Of a stretch of DNA of 64,000 nucleotides, positions 41,157-49,860 are shown in pieces. The DNA lies in the NCBI RefSeq assembly GCF_030704825.1, contig NZ_JAUYNX010000008.1, forward strand, positions 1 to 64,000, in the 5' to 3' direction. The notes beneath the pieces were generated by a model that saw only the letters and a list, made by a program, of their open reading frames with translations, did no database searches and was not told the origin of the DNA. The position numbers and the translations under genes are program-made. Within the stretch, counting starts at the first letter, position 1; every line of letters starts with the position of its first letter. Source of the stretch: Brevundimonas sp. Lineage in GTDB: Bacteria; Pseudomonadota; Alphaproteobacteria; Caulobacterales; Caulobacteraceae.

Positions 41157-41569
41157 CCGTCATCGGCAAAAGCTGCGGCGACTGCGGCCTGTGCTGCAAG
41201 CTGATGGGCGTGACCGCGCTGGACAAGCCGGCGGGCAAATGGTGCCGGCATTTCGGCAGGACGGGCGGCTGCGCCATCTATGACGACCGTCCGGACGACT
41301 GCCGCGTGTTCAATTGCCTGTGGCTGCTGACCGAGGCGCTGGACGACAGCTGGAAGCCGACCACGGCGGGCTTCGTGCTGCACAGCGAACAGGGCGGCGC
41401 CCGGCTGGTGGTAGAGTGCGACGCGGCGCGCCCGCACGACTGGCGACGTGAACCCTATCAGGCGACGTTGCGGCGGTGGGCGGCAGCGCCGGGACAGGAG
41501 GTTCTGGTGTTCGCCGGCCGTCGGGGCGTGCGGCTGGGCGATCCCGACACCGCGGTGCGCCGGGCCTGA
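41153..41569 (+). CDS. YkgJ-type zinc/iron-chelating cysteine cluster protein with probable CTG start
   Basis: About 138 residues. SCGDCGLCCKLMG (CxxCxxCC), then WCRHF, GCAIYDDRP and DDCRVFNC give the eight-cysteine pattern of the YkgJ/PF03692 family, thought to bind zinc or iron. The first cysteines are encoded from 41174, but the nearest ATG (41204) lies after them. Upstream there is no in-frame ATG, GTG or TTG back to at least 41102; the CTG at 41153, overlapping the VOC stop as CTGA, is the best candidate. This makes it coupled to the VOC gene. The domain itself is certain; the start is not. Confidence 0.7.
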   Translation: MTVIGKSCGDCGLCCKLMGVTALDKPAGKWCRHFGRTGGCAIYDDRPDDCRVFNCLWLLTEALDDSWKPTTAGFVLHSEQGGARLVVECDAARPHDWRREPYQATLRRWAAAPGQEVLVFAGRRGVRLGDPDTAVRRA

Positions 41570-41576
41570 AGCGCGG

Positions 41577-42494
41577 TCAGCGGACGTCCACCGACTGGGC
41601 GATTCGCTCGGCCAGGGCGCGGTCGGCGCCGTCCAGGCTCATGGTCCAGACGTGGATCTCGCGCGGCGCGTCGGGCCGTTGGAAGAGGTGCTCCATGGCG
41701 TGGCGCACGCCGTCCTCGGTGGACACGACGGAGGCGCGTCCGCCGGCCTCGACCATCTGGCCGCTGTAGATCGGAAACTGCGACGCCGGTCCGGCATAGA
41801 TCATGACGAACGACCGGCCGCCGCCCCGGATCGTATAGATGCGGAAGTCGGGGCCGGGGCGACCGGTCACAATCTCGAAGCCCGACGGCAGGTCGGCGGT
41901 GAACGGCAGGGCCGCGCGGGCGGCGCTGTCGAGGACGGTGACGCCCGGGGCGGCCGGCGGGGGCGCGGCTTCGGCGGCCGGAGCGGGAGCCGGGACCGGC
42001 GTCTCGACGGGCCGGGCGACGGCGGGAACCGCGGCCGGTGGCGCCGTCGGGCGCGAGGGAGCCGCGGCAGGCGGGGCGACCGGGTTCGGTCGCGGCAAGG
42101 GCGCGAGATCGGCCGCGGCCGGAACGGCTCGGGACGGCGGGGCGGCCGACGGTGCAACCGGAGCCGGGGCGGTGGAGCTGGGAGCCGGCGCGGCGGCTCG
42201 GGGGGCGGGAGCCGGCGTCGGGACCGGGGCTGGCGCGACAGTCGACGCCGGGCGAACCGTCTCCGACGGAGGCGCGGTCGGGACGGAGGGTCGGGGGGCC
42301 TCGACCGGAACGGGCGCGGGCGCCAGATAGGATGCCGGAACCGGCGGACCGCTGTTCAGGTCGAAGGTCACGGCGCTGCCCGGCGAGGCGGGCGCGGCCG
42401 GCGGGGTCTGGGGCGAGGTGCTCTGGGCTTGGGCCGCTCCGGCGAGCAGCAGGGCCACAAGGGCGGCGGGGGCGGAGGGGGCAGCGGTTTTCAT
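41577..42494 (-). CDS. Exported Pro/Ala-rich protein, function unknown
   Basis: A 305-residue protein with a signal peptide (about 1-23, ending AGAAQAQ), a low-complexity Pro/Ala/Val linker from about 25 to 185, and a compact C-terminal domain (about 190-305) containing GFEIVTGRPGPDFRIYTIRG and SFVMIYAGPASQFPIY. The C-terminal domain was not recognised. The linker suggests a domain held away from the membrane or passed through the peptidoglycan. It lies just downstream of the cydAB genes on the same strand but 18 bases from the DUF2474-like stop, so it may be cotranscribed. Confidence 0.72.
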   Translation of the reverse strand: MKTAAPSAPAALVALLLAGAAQAQSTSPQTPPAAPASPGSAVTFDLNSGPPVPASYLAPAPVPVEAPRPSVPTAPPSETVRPASTVAPAPVPTPAPAPRAAAPAPSSTAPAPVAPSAAPPSRAVPAAADLAPLPRPNPVAPPAAAPSRPTAPPAAVPAVARPVETPVPAPAPAAEAAPPPAAPGVTVLDSAARAALPFTADLPSGFEIVTGRPGPDFRIYTIRGGGRSFVMIYAGPASQFPIYSGQMVEAGGRASVVSTEDGVRHAMEHLFQRPDAPREIHVWTMSLDGADRALAERIAQSVDVR

Positions 42495-42512
42495 GGGCCG
42501 AACTTTCCCCCT

Positions 42513-42659
42513 TCAGCCAGCGAACGGCAAGGCCCTGAGGACATAGGCGACCGCCGCCGTCACCCCCGACGCGGCGACGGCCAACCCCGCGAACCAGGCC
42601 AGCCGCTTCCAGAGCGGACCGCGAGGCTCTTCAGGTCCGGGCGGCGGGACCGGCTCAAT
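42513..42659 (-). CDS. DUF2474-like small membrane protein after cydB, non-canonical start
   Basis: About 48 residues: EPVPPPGPEEPRGPLWKRLA then a membrane segment WFAGLAVAASGVTAAVAYVL ending ALPFAG. Position after cydB, length, a basic/aromatic segment before one helix and the tail match DUF2474 or CydX-like accessory peptides of cytochrome bd. The frame overlaps the cydB stop region, but its codons there are ATC-ATC-ATT-GAG with no ATG, GTG or TTG. An ATT (42659) or ATC start, or translation coupled to cydB termination, is required. One end coordinate is therefore approximate. Confidence 0.5.
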   Translation of the reverse strand: MEPVPPPGPEEPRGPLWKRLAWFAGLAVAASGVTAAVAYVLRALPFAG

Positions 42660-43689
42660 GATGATAGCCCGCCTCCGCGTCGATCTTGCCCCGGAAGACC
42701 CAGTAGACCCAGGCCGTATAACCCAGGATCGCCGGCAGGATGACGGCGGTCCCGGCCAGCATCAGCCCAAGGGCGTTGTCCGGCGCGGCGGCTTGGCGGA
42801 AGTCGATGGCGTAGGGCACGATATAGGGCATGAAGCTAGCCGCCAGCCCGAGATAGCCGGACAGAAACAGCAGAAGCGCTCCCGCGAACGGCCAGCGGTG
42901 CGAGCCCCGGCGGGCCATGCCGACGACCAGCCAAAGGCCGGCCAGGCCGAGCGCCGGAATGGCCAGAAGCGGCGCCAGCGTCGGCCAGTGCGGGACGAAG
43001 CTGTCCGACAGGTCGAAACCCCAGCGCAGGGCGATGCGCGGATGAACGAACAGGGTCGCCAGACTGACCCCGGCGAGCAGGGCTCCGACGGCCGCCGCGC
43101 TGACCAGCGTCCAGCGCCTTGCGTCCCCATGCAGGTTGTCGCGGGTCTTCATCATCAACCACGTCCCGCCCAGCAGGGCGTATCCGGCCACGATGCCCGC
43201 CGCGACCAGCAGGGTATAGGGCGTCAGCCAGTCGAACGGCCCTCCGGCGAAACGCCCGTCCTCGACGGTCACGCCCTGGATGAAGCCGCCGAGGATCAGT
43301 CCCTGGGCCACGGCCGTCAGGATCGAGCCGCCGGCGAACATCTGGGTCCAGAATTTGCGGCCGCGGTCGCGCGCGCGGAAGCGGAACTCGAACGCCACAC
43401 CGCGCAGGATCAGCCCGGCCAGCATCAGCAGCACCGGCAGATAGAGCGCCGGCATCAGCACCGAATAGGCCAGCGGAAACGCCGCCAGCAGGCCGCCGCC
43501 GCCCAGCACCAGCCAGGTTTCGTTACCGTCCCAGACGGGGGCGATGGTGTTCATCATCACGTCCCGCTCATCCTTCGACCGGGCGAAGGGGAACAGGATG
43601 CCGACGCCCAGATCGAAACCGTCGAGCATGACGTAGAGCAGGACGGCCGTAGCGATCAGCCCGGCCCAGATCAGCGGCAGGTCCAGCAT
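42655..43689 (-). CDS. cydB: Cytochrome bd-type quinol oxidase subunit II
   Basis: A 344-residue polytopic membrane protein starting MLDLPLIWAGLIATAVLLYV, with DGFDLGVGILFPF and APVWDGNETWLVLGGGGLLAAFP as family motifs. It is the second subunit of the cytochrome bd quinol oxidase, a high-affinity terminal oxidase at the cytoplasmic membrane. Its ATG shares one base with the cydA stop, so the subunits are coupled. Length is shorter than E. coli CydB, as in the cyanide-insensitive (CioB) branch. Confidence 0.93.
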   Translation of the reverse strand: MLDLPLIWAGLIATAVLLYVMLDGFDLGVGILFPFARSKDERDVMMNTIAPVWDGNETWLVLGGGGLLAAFPLAYSVLMPALYLPVLLMLAGLILRGVAFEFRFRARDRGRKFWTQMFAGGSILTAVAQGLILGGFIQGVTVEDGRFAGGPFDWLTPYTLLVAAGIVAGYALLGGTWLMMKTRDNLHGDARRWTLVSAAAVGALLAGVSLATLFVHPRIALRWGFDLSDSFVPHWPTLAPLLAIPALGLAGLWLVVGMARRGSHRWPFAGALLLFLSGYLGLAASFMPYIVPYAIDFRQAAAPDNALGLMLAGTAVILPAILGYTAWVYWVFRGKIDAEAGYHH

Positions 43690-45110
43690 CACGCGCCCTC
43701 CTCCGGCGTCGTGTCCCGGGGCGCCTTGGCTAGTGGCGATCCGGGCGCCCGGTCCTGACGCGGCGCGGGCTCGGCCGCGGCGGCGGCGGGCCCCTCGGCC
43801 ATGAGGCGCAGGATGAACAGGGCCCCCGCCGTGAAGACGATGGCATAGACCACGACATAGGCGATCAGGCTGGTCGCCACCTCGCTCGCGGTGACCGGAG
43901 AAACCGCGTCGCGCGTCCTCAGCACCCCCTGCACCACCCACGGCTGGCGTCCGACCTCCGTGACCATCCAGCCGGCGAGCACGGCGATAAAGCCGGACGG
44001 CCCCATGACCACGCAGAACCGGAGGAACCACGGCGTCTCGAACAGTTTGCGCCGCCAGACAAGGACCGCGCCCGACGTCCCGAGGACGATCATCAGCAGG
44101 CCCAGCCCGACCATGATGCGGAAGCCGAAAAAGGGGATGAAGGGCGGCGGCTGGTCTTCGCGGGGCCAGGCGTCGAGACCCTGGATGACCTCGTCCCGGG
44201 GCAGATTCTGAACGACGTTGCCGAACCCGGGAATGGAAACCTGGAGATGGTTTCTCTGCGCCTTCCGATCGGGGATGCCGAACAGGTGCAGAGGCTGGTC
44301 AGCCCGGGTTTCCCAATAGCCCTCGATCGCCGCGGTCTTGGCAGGCTGGTATTTATGGGTCGCTTCGCCGGACAGATGCCCGGCGACGAGTTGCAGGGGC
44401 GAGAGCACGGCGACCAGACTCACCGCCATGACCAGGGCGATCCGGCTCTCGGTCCAGCCCTCGACGGCGCCCTTCGCCCGTTCCTTCAGCACCCGGTAGG
44501 CCGAGGCCGCCCCGACCACCAGGCCGGTCGTCAGGAAGGCCGCCAGCAGCATGTGCGCCAGCCGGGTCGGCAGGCTGGGATTGAAGATGACCGCCATGTA
44601 GTCGGTCGCCCGGAGCGTACCGTCGGCCATGATCTCGAAGCCTTGCGGCGTCTGCATCCAGCTGTTGGCCGACAGGATCCAGAAGGCCGACACCGTGGTG
44701 CCGACCGCCACCAGCACGGTGGCGAGGAAATGCAGGCGCGGCCCGACCTTTTTCCAGCCGAACAGCATGACGCCCAGGAAGGACGCCTCGAGAAAGAAGG
44801 CGGTCAGCACCTCATAGGCCAGCAACGGACCGATGACGCCCCCGGTCAGGCGGATGAATTCCGACCAGTTGGTGCCGAACTGGTAACTGAGCACCACGCC
44901 GGAGACGACGCCCATGCCGAAGCTGAGGGCGAAGATCTTGACCCAGAACAGGTACAGCACCTTGAAGGCGTCGCGACGGGTCCAGAGCCACAGGCCCTCG
45001 AGCACGGCCAGAAAGGCCGCCAGGCCAATGGTGAAGGCGGGAAACAGGATGTGAAAGGCGATGGTGAAGGCGAACTGCAGTCGCGACAGCAGAAGCGCGT
45101 CGAATTCCAC
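43689..45110 (-). CDS. cydA: Cytochrome bd-type quinol oxidase subunit I, cyanide-insensitive type
   Basis: A 473-residue subunit I carrying the hemes. His20 in FAFTIAFHILFPAFTIG is the expected heme b595 ligand, and GWMVTEVGRQPWVVQG is highly conserved. The periplasmic Q-loop (about 250-310) is short, typical of the CioA branch that resists cyanide. The start is GTG at 45110 after a weak GGA site. The C-terminal extension after the last helix is rich in Ala/Pro. It heads the operon cydA-cydB and the small DUF2474-like ORF. No clear FNR box was found upstream. Confidence 0.93.
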   Translation of the reverse strand: MEFDALLLSRLQFAFTIAFHILFPAFTIGLAAFLAVLEGLWLWTRRDAFKVLYLFWVKIFALSFGMGVVSGVVLSYQFGTNWSEFIRLTGGVIGPLLAYEVLTAFFLEASFLGVMLFGWKKVGPRLHFLATVLVAVGTTVSAFWILSANSWMQTPQGFEIMADGTLRATDYMAVIFNPSLPTRLAHMLLAAFLTTGLVVGAASAYRVLKERAKGAVEGWTESRIALVMAVSLVAVLSPLQLVAGHLSGEATHKYQPAKTAAIEGYWETRADQPLHLFGIPDRKAQRNHLQVSIPGFGNVVQNLPRDEVIQGLDAWPREDQPPPFIPFFGFRIMVGLGLLMIVLGTSGAVLVWRRKLFETPWFLRFCVVMGPSGFIAVLAGWMVTEVGRQPWVVQGVLRTRDAVSPVTASEVATSLIAYVVVYAIVFTAGALFILRLMAEGPAAAAAEPAPRQDRAPGSPLAKAPRDTTPEEGA

Positions 45111-45203
45111 GGCGTTCCATCCTCACTGATCCCGGCGGCTGAAACATGCGCCCGGGTTCGTTGAGTGTCGATGCGCCATCCGCCGCGCGGCGGAACGCCG
45201 CGA

Positions 45204-46895
45204 TCAGGCCGCCGGCAGTTCGATCCAGAAGGTCGCGCCCTCGCCCGGCGTGGAGATCACGCCGATGGAGCCGCCCTGAAGCTCGACCAGGCGCTTGGCC
45301 AGGGCCAGGCCGATGCCATGGCCCTCGACGGTCGAGCGCTCGAGGCCAAGCCGGTTGAAGGGCTCGAACAGCTGGGTCTGCTTTTCGGGCGACAGGCCCG
45401 CGCCCCGATCGATCACCTCGATCCGCACGCCGTCGTAAATCTTGCTCGCGCGGAAGAGGACCACCCCGCCTTCGCCGCCGTATTTGACGGCGTTGGAAGC
45501 CAGGTTGGCGATGACCTGGGTCAGGCGCTGGGAGTCGGCCAATGCTACCAGGCCGTCGCCCTCGGCGACCACATCCAGCCGCATGCCCTGGGCGTCGGGA
45601 CGAAGGGCGGTGGTCCGGCGGACGTCTTCCAGCACGCCGGGGACGTCGGTGGGGCGCAACTCGACCTTGACCGCGCCGGACTCGGCCCGGGCCACGTCCA
45701 GCAGGTCATGCGCCAGCGCCTCGACCTGACGCGCGGTCTTGACCAGCATGTCGGCCATTTCGGCCTGGGTCGACGAGACCGGCCCAAGCTGCCCGGCCTT
45801 CCACAGTTCGCCGATGCCGATCACGCCTCCGACCGGGCTCTTGATCTCGTGGGCGACGTTGGCGAGCAGGCGGGACTTGGCCTCAGAGGCTCGCTCGGCG
45901 CGAACCTGGCCCGCCTTGGCCCGGTCCGACAGCCGGTCGCGTTCCTCCAGGAGGGCGGCGACCAGCAGCATGGGCAGGTAGCCGAACAGGACCAGAAGCT
46001 GGGCCATCATGGCCCGGTCCGGGCCTTCGAACATGCCGTAGGGGCCATAGCCGCCCATGCTTCCGCCCACGGCGAGGATCGTGACGATCACGAGCGCGGC
46101 CGTGACGCCGATCATGCGCAGCCGCACGGCGATCAACAGCAGGACCGGGATGATGAGGAACCCCGCCGGAATGGCGGTCCGGGTGAAGACCAGGACCGAC
46201 AAGGCGGTCAGTCCGCCGAGCAGGACCACGGCTTCGGCCGTCCTGGCCGGGGCGCGAAGGCGCGCGACTTCGCGCCGCGTCACCGCCAGGCCGAAACTGC
46301 CGATCACGGCCACGCTGAGCGTGTGGCCGAACCACCAGGTCCGGGCCGTGTCGAGAAAGTCCGCTCCGTTCATCCACCACAGCATTCCGCCAGCGAAGGC
46401 GGCGGCCGGAATGGGAGCGATGACGGCCGCGCTCAACAGAAAACGGCAGGCGCCCTGGACCGAGGCGAGGTTCAGGGTCGGCGCGAACCGTCGCGCCAGC
46501 AAGACCGCGACGAACACGTCCAGCATGTTGGCGACGGTGAACATCGCCGTCAGCTCGAGCGAATTCCCGGCCAGCAGATTGCCGGCCGCGAAACCCGTGG
46601 CGATCAGGCCGCCGAAAGACAGATCGTAGAGGGCGCCGCGAGAGGTCCTGAGCCAGACCGCGACGGCCAGGCCGCCTGCTCCCCACAGGGCGGCCACGGC
46701 GTCCGCGGACCGGGCGTAGGTGATGGCCAGCACCACCAGCACCATGACCGCCATGGCGGCGAAGACCGGCGCGATGGGCTGGCCGAGCCCCGTCAGCGCC
46801 GGCCCGGCCGACGTCAACTTCCTGGCGACCGCCTTCGATGGCTTGAGAGCGCCAGAAGTCGGCTCCAGGGGATCGAGCGCGCGGCTCATGGTCAT
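45204..46895 (-). CDS. MASE1-like sensor histidine kinase
   Basis: A 563-residue hybridless sensor kinase. The first 315 residues hold about eight to ten membrane segments of MASE1 type; there follow a short coiled-coil (about 316-340), the dimerisation/phosphoacceptor helix LLANVAHEIKSPVG (His349), and an ATPase domain with N-box ASNAVKYGG, DRGAGLSP and GHGIGLALAK. No response regulator is adjacent, so it is an orphan. It lies directly upstream of cydA, on the same strand, 93 bases away; a role in sensing respiratory state is possible but unproven. ATG 46889 is an equally good start. Confidence 0.87.
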   Translation of the reverse strand: MTMSRALDPLEPTSGALKPSKAVARKLTSAGPALTGLGQPIAPVFAAMAVMVLVVLAITYARSADAVAALWGAGGLAVAVWLRTSRGALYDLSFGGLIATGFAAGNLLAGNSLELTAMFTVANMLDVFVAVLLARRFAPTLNLASVQGACRFLLSAAVIAPIPAAAFAGGMLWWMNGADFLDTARTWWFGHTLSVAVIGSFGLAVTRREVARLRAPARTAEAVVLLGGLTALSVLVFTRTAIPAGFLIIPVLLLIAVRLRMIGVTAALVIVTILAVGGSMGGYGPYGMFEGPDRAMMAQLLVLFGYLPMLLVAALLEERDRLSDRAKAGQVRAERASEAKSRLLANVAHEIKSPVGGVIGIGELWKAGQLGPVSSTQAEMADMLVKTARQVEALAHDLLDVARAESGAVKVELRPTDVPGVLEDVRRTTALRPDAQGMRLDVVAEGDGLVALADSQRLTQVIANLASNAVKYGGEGGVVLFRASKIYDGVRIEVIDRGAGLSPEKQTQLFEPFNRLGLERSTVEGHGIGLALAKRLVELQGGSIGVISTPGEGATFWIELPAA

Positions 46896-46962
46896 CTTCG
46901 GGTCCGGACGGGCGTTTGTCTTCCGGTTACCTAGTCCCGCGCTTCCTAATATCCCCTGAAGG

Positions 46963-47622
46963 TCACGCCGTGGGAGCGAGCGCGGCCGCCAGTTCCCGCA
47001 CGGCCGCGCCCGGCCCGCCGGGATGATTCCAGACGGCGGCGCTGACGGCCACGAAATCGGCTCCGGCGCGGGCGAGGCCGCCCGCCGTCGCGGCCGTGAT
47101 CCCGCCGATGGCGACGCAGGGGATTTCGACCGTCTCTTGCCAGATGGTCAGGATCTCCGGATCGGGCCGGTGGGCCGTCGCCTTGGTCGCGGTCGGGAAG
47201 AAGGCGCCGAAGGCGACATAGTCGGCTCCGGCCTCGGCCGCTTCCATGGCCAGTTCGCGGCTGTCGTGGCAGGTGACGCCGATCATGGCGTCCCGGCCCA
47301 TCAGGCTCCGCGCTTCGGCGACGGACGCGTCGGACTGCCCCAGATGCACGCCGTCGCAGCCCGACGGGGCCGCCAGATCAGGCCGGTCGTTGAGAATGAC
47401 CGCCACGCCCCGGGCCTGCGCCACGGGCCTCAGCGCCGCGACCGTCGCCAGGACCGTCGCGTCGTCGGCGCCCTTGAGCCGGATCTGCAGCGCCGCCACG
47501 TCGCCAGCGTCGAGCGCCGCCTCCAGATCGCGGGCGAAGGCCGCCGGATCGGAAATCGTCGGTGGGGTGATCAGATACAGCCGGCAGGGGGGGCGCGGGG
47601 TGATGACGGGTTCTCTGGCCAT
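46963..47622 (-). CDS. thiE: Thiamine phosphate synthase ThiE
   Basis: A 219-residue TIM-barrel enzyme that joins HMP-pyrophosphate and thiazole phosphate to give thiamine phosphate. The segments [26 protein letters not shown] and [26 protein letters not shown] with AFFPTATK, then CVAIGGITA, follow ThiE order. The frame is open far upstream to 48003, but ATG 47622 begins where family members do. It is divergent from bfd, with 124 bases between, where iron-type inverted repeats lie. Confidence 0.88.
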   Translation of the reverse strand: MAREPVITPRPPCRLYLITPPTISDPAAFARDLEAALDAGDVAALQIRLKGADDATVLATVAALRPVAQARGVAVILNDRPDLAAPSGCDGVHLGQSDASVAEARSLMGRDAMIGVTCHDSRELAMEAAEAGADYVAFGAFFPTATKATAHRPDPEILTIWQETVEIPCVAIGGITAATAGGLARAGADFVAVSAAVWNHPGGPGAAVRELAAALAPTA

Positions 47623-47672
47623 CCGGCGGGCCTGGGGCGCCCGGCGTCCGCCGTCAACACCGGAATGATACG

Positions 47673-47693
47673 GAATGCGAACGACTTGCATTC
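47673..47693. promoter_or_regulatory. Inverted repeat between thiE and bfd
   Basis: GAATGC-N9-GCATTC is a perfect 6-bp inverted repeat; the enclosed GAACGACTT keeps part of the GCGAA-type words of the neighbouring Fur-like box. It may be a second site for the same regulator. Confidence 0.35.
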
Positions 47694-47712
47694 GCCACGG
47701 CCGCTCTGCTAT

Positions 47713-47728
47713 AGCGAACCATTCGCAA
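47713..47728. promoter_or_regulatory. Fur-like box upstream of bfd
   Basis: AGCGAACCATTCGCAA contains the perfect inverted repeat GCGAA-CCA-TTCGC. It ends 18 bases before the bfd start. Iron-repressed bfd genes are common, so Fur control is likely; the motif class is inferred by similarity to known alphaproteobacterial sites. Confidence 0.55.
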
Positions 47729-47746
47729 CCAGTCGGGTCCGCCTTC

Positions 47747-47932
47747 GTGTACGTCTGCAACTGCAATGGCCTTCGCAAGCGTGACGTCGCCGCCGCCATC
47801 GAGGCGGGCGCGACGCGACCGCGCGACGTCTTCGCCCGCAACCAGTGCGCCGTCCAGTGCGCCCGGTGCGTTTGCGAAATGCGCGAGATGATCCAGGACA
47901 GCCGCGAAACCTTCGCCATGGCCGCCGAATAA
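47747..47932 (+). CDS. bfd: Bacterioferritin-associated ferredoxin (2Fe-2S)
   Basis: A 61-residue ferredoxin starting with GTG at 47747 ([20 protein letters not shown]). Cys4 and Cys6 (CNC) plus QCARC (Cys38, Cys41) form the Bfd-type 2Fe-2S site; Cys34 and Cys43 are additional. Bfd reduces stored ferric iron in bacterioferritin to release it. The bfr gene follows 143 bases later on the same strand, and a Fur-like box precedes bfd, so the pair forms an iron storage and release unit. Confidence 0.9.
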   Translation: MYVCNCNGLRKRDVAAAIEAGATRPRDVFARNQCAVQCARCVCEMREMIQDSRETFAMAAE

Positions 47933-47985
47933 TCATCGCTCCAGTTGCGGGCGATTTTTACTCGCAATTTCAATGTCCGCGATAG

Positions 47986-48003
47986 GTGTTCGTAAATGAA
48001 CAC
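47986..48003. promoter_or_regulatory. Inverted repeat upstream of bfr
   Basis: GTGTTC-GTAAAT-GAACAC is a perfect 6-bp inverted repeat with a 6-base AT-rich centre, 73-90 bases upstream of the bfr ATG. Candidate operator for a dimeric regulator; it does not resemble the Fur-like boxes. Confidence 0.4.
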
Positions 48004-48075
48004 AAGCCCCCCCGCCGTGTTATGAGCACTGTCCGGAACGGCGACTCATCGCCGGTCGTCGGCAGGAGCTGAACC

Positions 48076-48576
48076 ATGAAGGGCGATCCCGCGATCATCC
48101 GCACGCTCAACGCGGTGCTCACCAACGAACTGACGGCGGTGAACCAGTATTTCCTGCATGCCCGGATGTTCGAGGCCTGGGGCCTGAAGCATCTCGGCCA
48201 GATCATCTACGACGAATCGATCGGCGAGATGAAACACGCCGACATGCTGATCAAGCGGGTGCTGTTCCTCGACGGCCTGCCCAATCTGCAGGATCTGCAC
48301 AAGCTCAAGATCGGCGAGAACGCCTTCGAATGCCTGGGCGCCGACCTGCAGCTGGAGCTGGGGGGACGGGATACGCTGCTGGCGGGCGTCGCCCAGTGCG
48401 AGGCGGCCCGGGACTACGTCAGCCGCGACCTGCTGATGCGCATCCTGAACGACACCGAGGAGCACATCGACTTCCTCGAGGCCCAGCACAAGCTGATCGA
48501 GCAGCTGGGCGAGCAAAACTATCTCCAGTCCGCCATGACCGAGATCGCCCCGGACAGGAGCGCGACGGGGAACTGA
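48076..48576 (+). CDS. bfr: Bacterioferritin
   Basis: A 166-residue bacterioferritin, the heme-containing 24-mer that oxidises and stores iron. Ferroxidase ligands are in place (Glu18, Glu51, His54, and Glu128/His130 in NDTEEHIDF), and Met52 is the conserved heme ligand. A good ribosome site (CAGGAGC) precedes the ATG. It follows bfd and is presumably regulated separately, since iron-storage genes are usually induced when bfd is repressed. Confidence 0.95.
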   Translation: MKGDPAIIRTLNAVLTNELTAVNQYFLHARMFEAWGLKHLGQIIYDESIGEMKHADMLIKRVLFLDGLPNLQDLHKLKIGENAFECLGADLQLELGGRDTLLAGVAQCEAARDYVSRDLLMRILNDTEEHIDFLEAQHKLIEQLGEQNYLQSAMTEIAPDRSATGN

Positions 48577-48621
48577 CCGGCGGGCCCGTTCATTCCGCTC
48601 CCGCTACTGGAGGGAGCCGCA

Positions 48622-49167
48622 ATGACCACGATCGAAGACGCCCTCGACGATGCGCGCGATGCGGCGACCGATTTCCTCAACGCCGACGGCCGCCATCCCG
48701 GCCATGTCGTCCTGGGCGTCGCCGTGACCGTCGGCTTCGCCCTGGCGGCGACGATCTTCGCCCGCGGCGCCATCCGTCCCCGCCCGCGGATGCTGGCCGA
48801 CGACGACGCGCCGATCACCGAGCGGCCGCGCGGGCCGCTGAGCCTGATCCTGCCGGCCGTGTTCTCGGTCACCACCCTGTCGGCGGTCAGGGTGTGGAAC
48901 GCCCCGCCGCAACGCGAGCGCACCACGGCCATGGGCCTGTGGGCCGCGGCCCAGGCGCTGAACGCCGTCTGGATCGCCATGCGCCCCGCCAGCCGCAGCC
49001 TGCAGATCGCCGCCGCCATGTCCTCGGCGGGGCTGGCCGCCGCCTTCGCCCACGAGGCGCGCAAGCTGGACGCCCGGGCCGGCAAGCTGGCCGCCCCGAC
49101 CGGCGGCTCGGTGCACCTGGCCAACATAGTCCAGGACAGGGCGGAGCACCGGCCGACGGTGCACTGA
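48622..49167 (+). CDS. Four-helix membrane protein, function unknown
   Basis: A 181-residue protein with a short acidic N-terminal helix (MTTIEDALDDARDAATDFLN) and about four membrane segments (roughly 28-47, 72-90, 100-118 and 126-144), ending in a polar tail. No family was recognised. GGAGG at proper distance precedes the ATG. It lies between bfr and efp on the same strand; no functional link is apparent. Confidence 0.75.
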   Translation: MTTIEDALDDARDAATDFLNADGRHPGHVVLGVAVTVGFALAATIFARGAIRPRPRMLADDDAPITERPRGPLSLILPAVFSVTTLSAVRVWNAPPQRERTTAMGLWAAAQALNAVWIAMRPASRSLQIAAAMSSAGLAAAFAHEARKLDARAGKLAAPTGGSVHLANIVQDRAEHRPTVH

Positions 49168-49281
49168 CAGACCCGCGCCCGAGCCCGCGCCTTGCCGGAT
49201 GACGCGGCTTCCTCTAGGGACTGCGCCCGTTCTCGCGCGCGTCGGCATCCGATGCGGCGCCCTCCATCCTTCCGAGACCCC

Positions 49282-49848
49282 ATGAAAATCAACGGCAACA
49301 CCATCAAGCCCGGCATGGTCCTTGAGCACAACAAGGGCCTGTGGGTCGTGACCAAGGCCAGCCACGTCAAGCCGGGCAAGGGCGGCGCCTTCGCTAACGT
49401 CGAGGCCAAGAACCTCGAAACGGGCAACAAGCTCAACGAACGCTTCCGCTCGGAAGACAAGGTCGAGCGCGTCACGCTGGAGCAGAAGGACTTCTCGTTC
49501 CTGTACGAGCAGGGCGACGCCCTGGTGTTCATGGACGACGCCACCTACGAGCAGACCGAGCTGCAGAAGGACTGGGTCGGCGAGGACCGCGTCGCCTATC
49601 TCCAGGACGGCATGAAGGTCGTCATCGAAATGCACGAGGACCGTCCGATCGGCCTGACCCTGCCCGACCAGGTCACCCTGGAAGTCGTCGAGACCGAGCC
49701 CACGGTGAAGGGCCAGACCGCCTCGTCGTCCTACAAGCCCGCCATCGCCAACAACGGCGTCCGCATCATGATCCCGCCCTACATGGGCGTCGGCGAGCGC
49801 ATCATCGTCGACACCACGACCGGCGAATACGTCCGGCGCGCTGAATAG
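49282..49848 (+). CDS. efp: Elongation factor P
   Basis: A 188-residue EF-P with three beta-barrel domains. The loop [10 protein letters not shown] holds Lys33, the residue normally modified in EF-P that reaches the peptidyl-transferase centre to relieve stalling at consecutive prolines. [17 protein letters not shown] near the C-terminus is highly conserved. ATG 49282 is the family start; an earlier ATG at 49192 is not supported. The window also encodes a protein with about 19 prolines in a row (9748-10578), an evident EF-P client. Confidence 0.95.
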   Translation: MKINGNTIKPGMVLEHNKGLWVVTKASHVKPGKGGAFANVEAKNLETGNKLNERFRSEDKVERVTLEQKDFSFLYEQGDALVFMDDATYEQTELQKDWVGEDRVAYLQDGMKVVIEMHEDRPIGLTLPDQVTLEVVETEPTVKGQTASSSYKPAIANNGVRIMIPPYMGVGERIIVDTTTGEYVRRAE

Positions 49849-49860
49849 AGGTCTTAGTGA

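Noticed and set aside
47623..48003. Upstream extension of thiE through the bfd region
   Set aside because: It would overlap bfd and its control sites; the family start fits ATG 47622.
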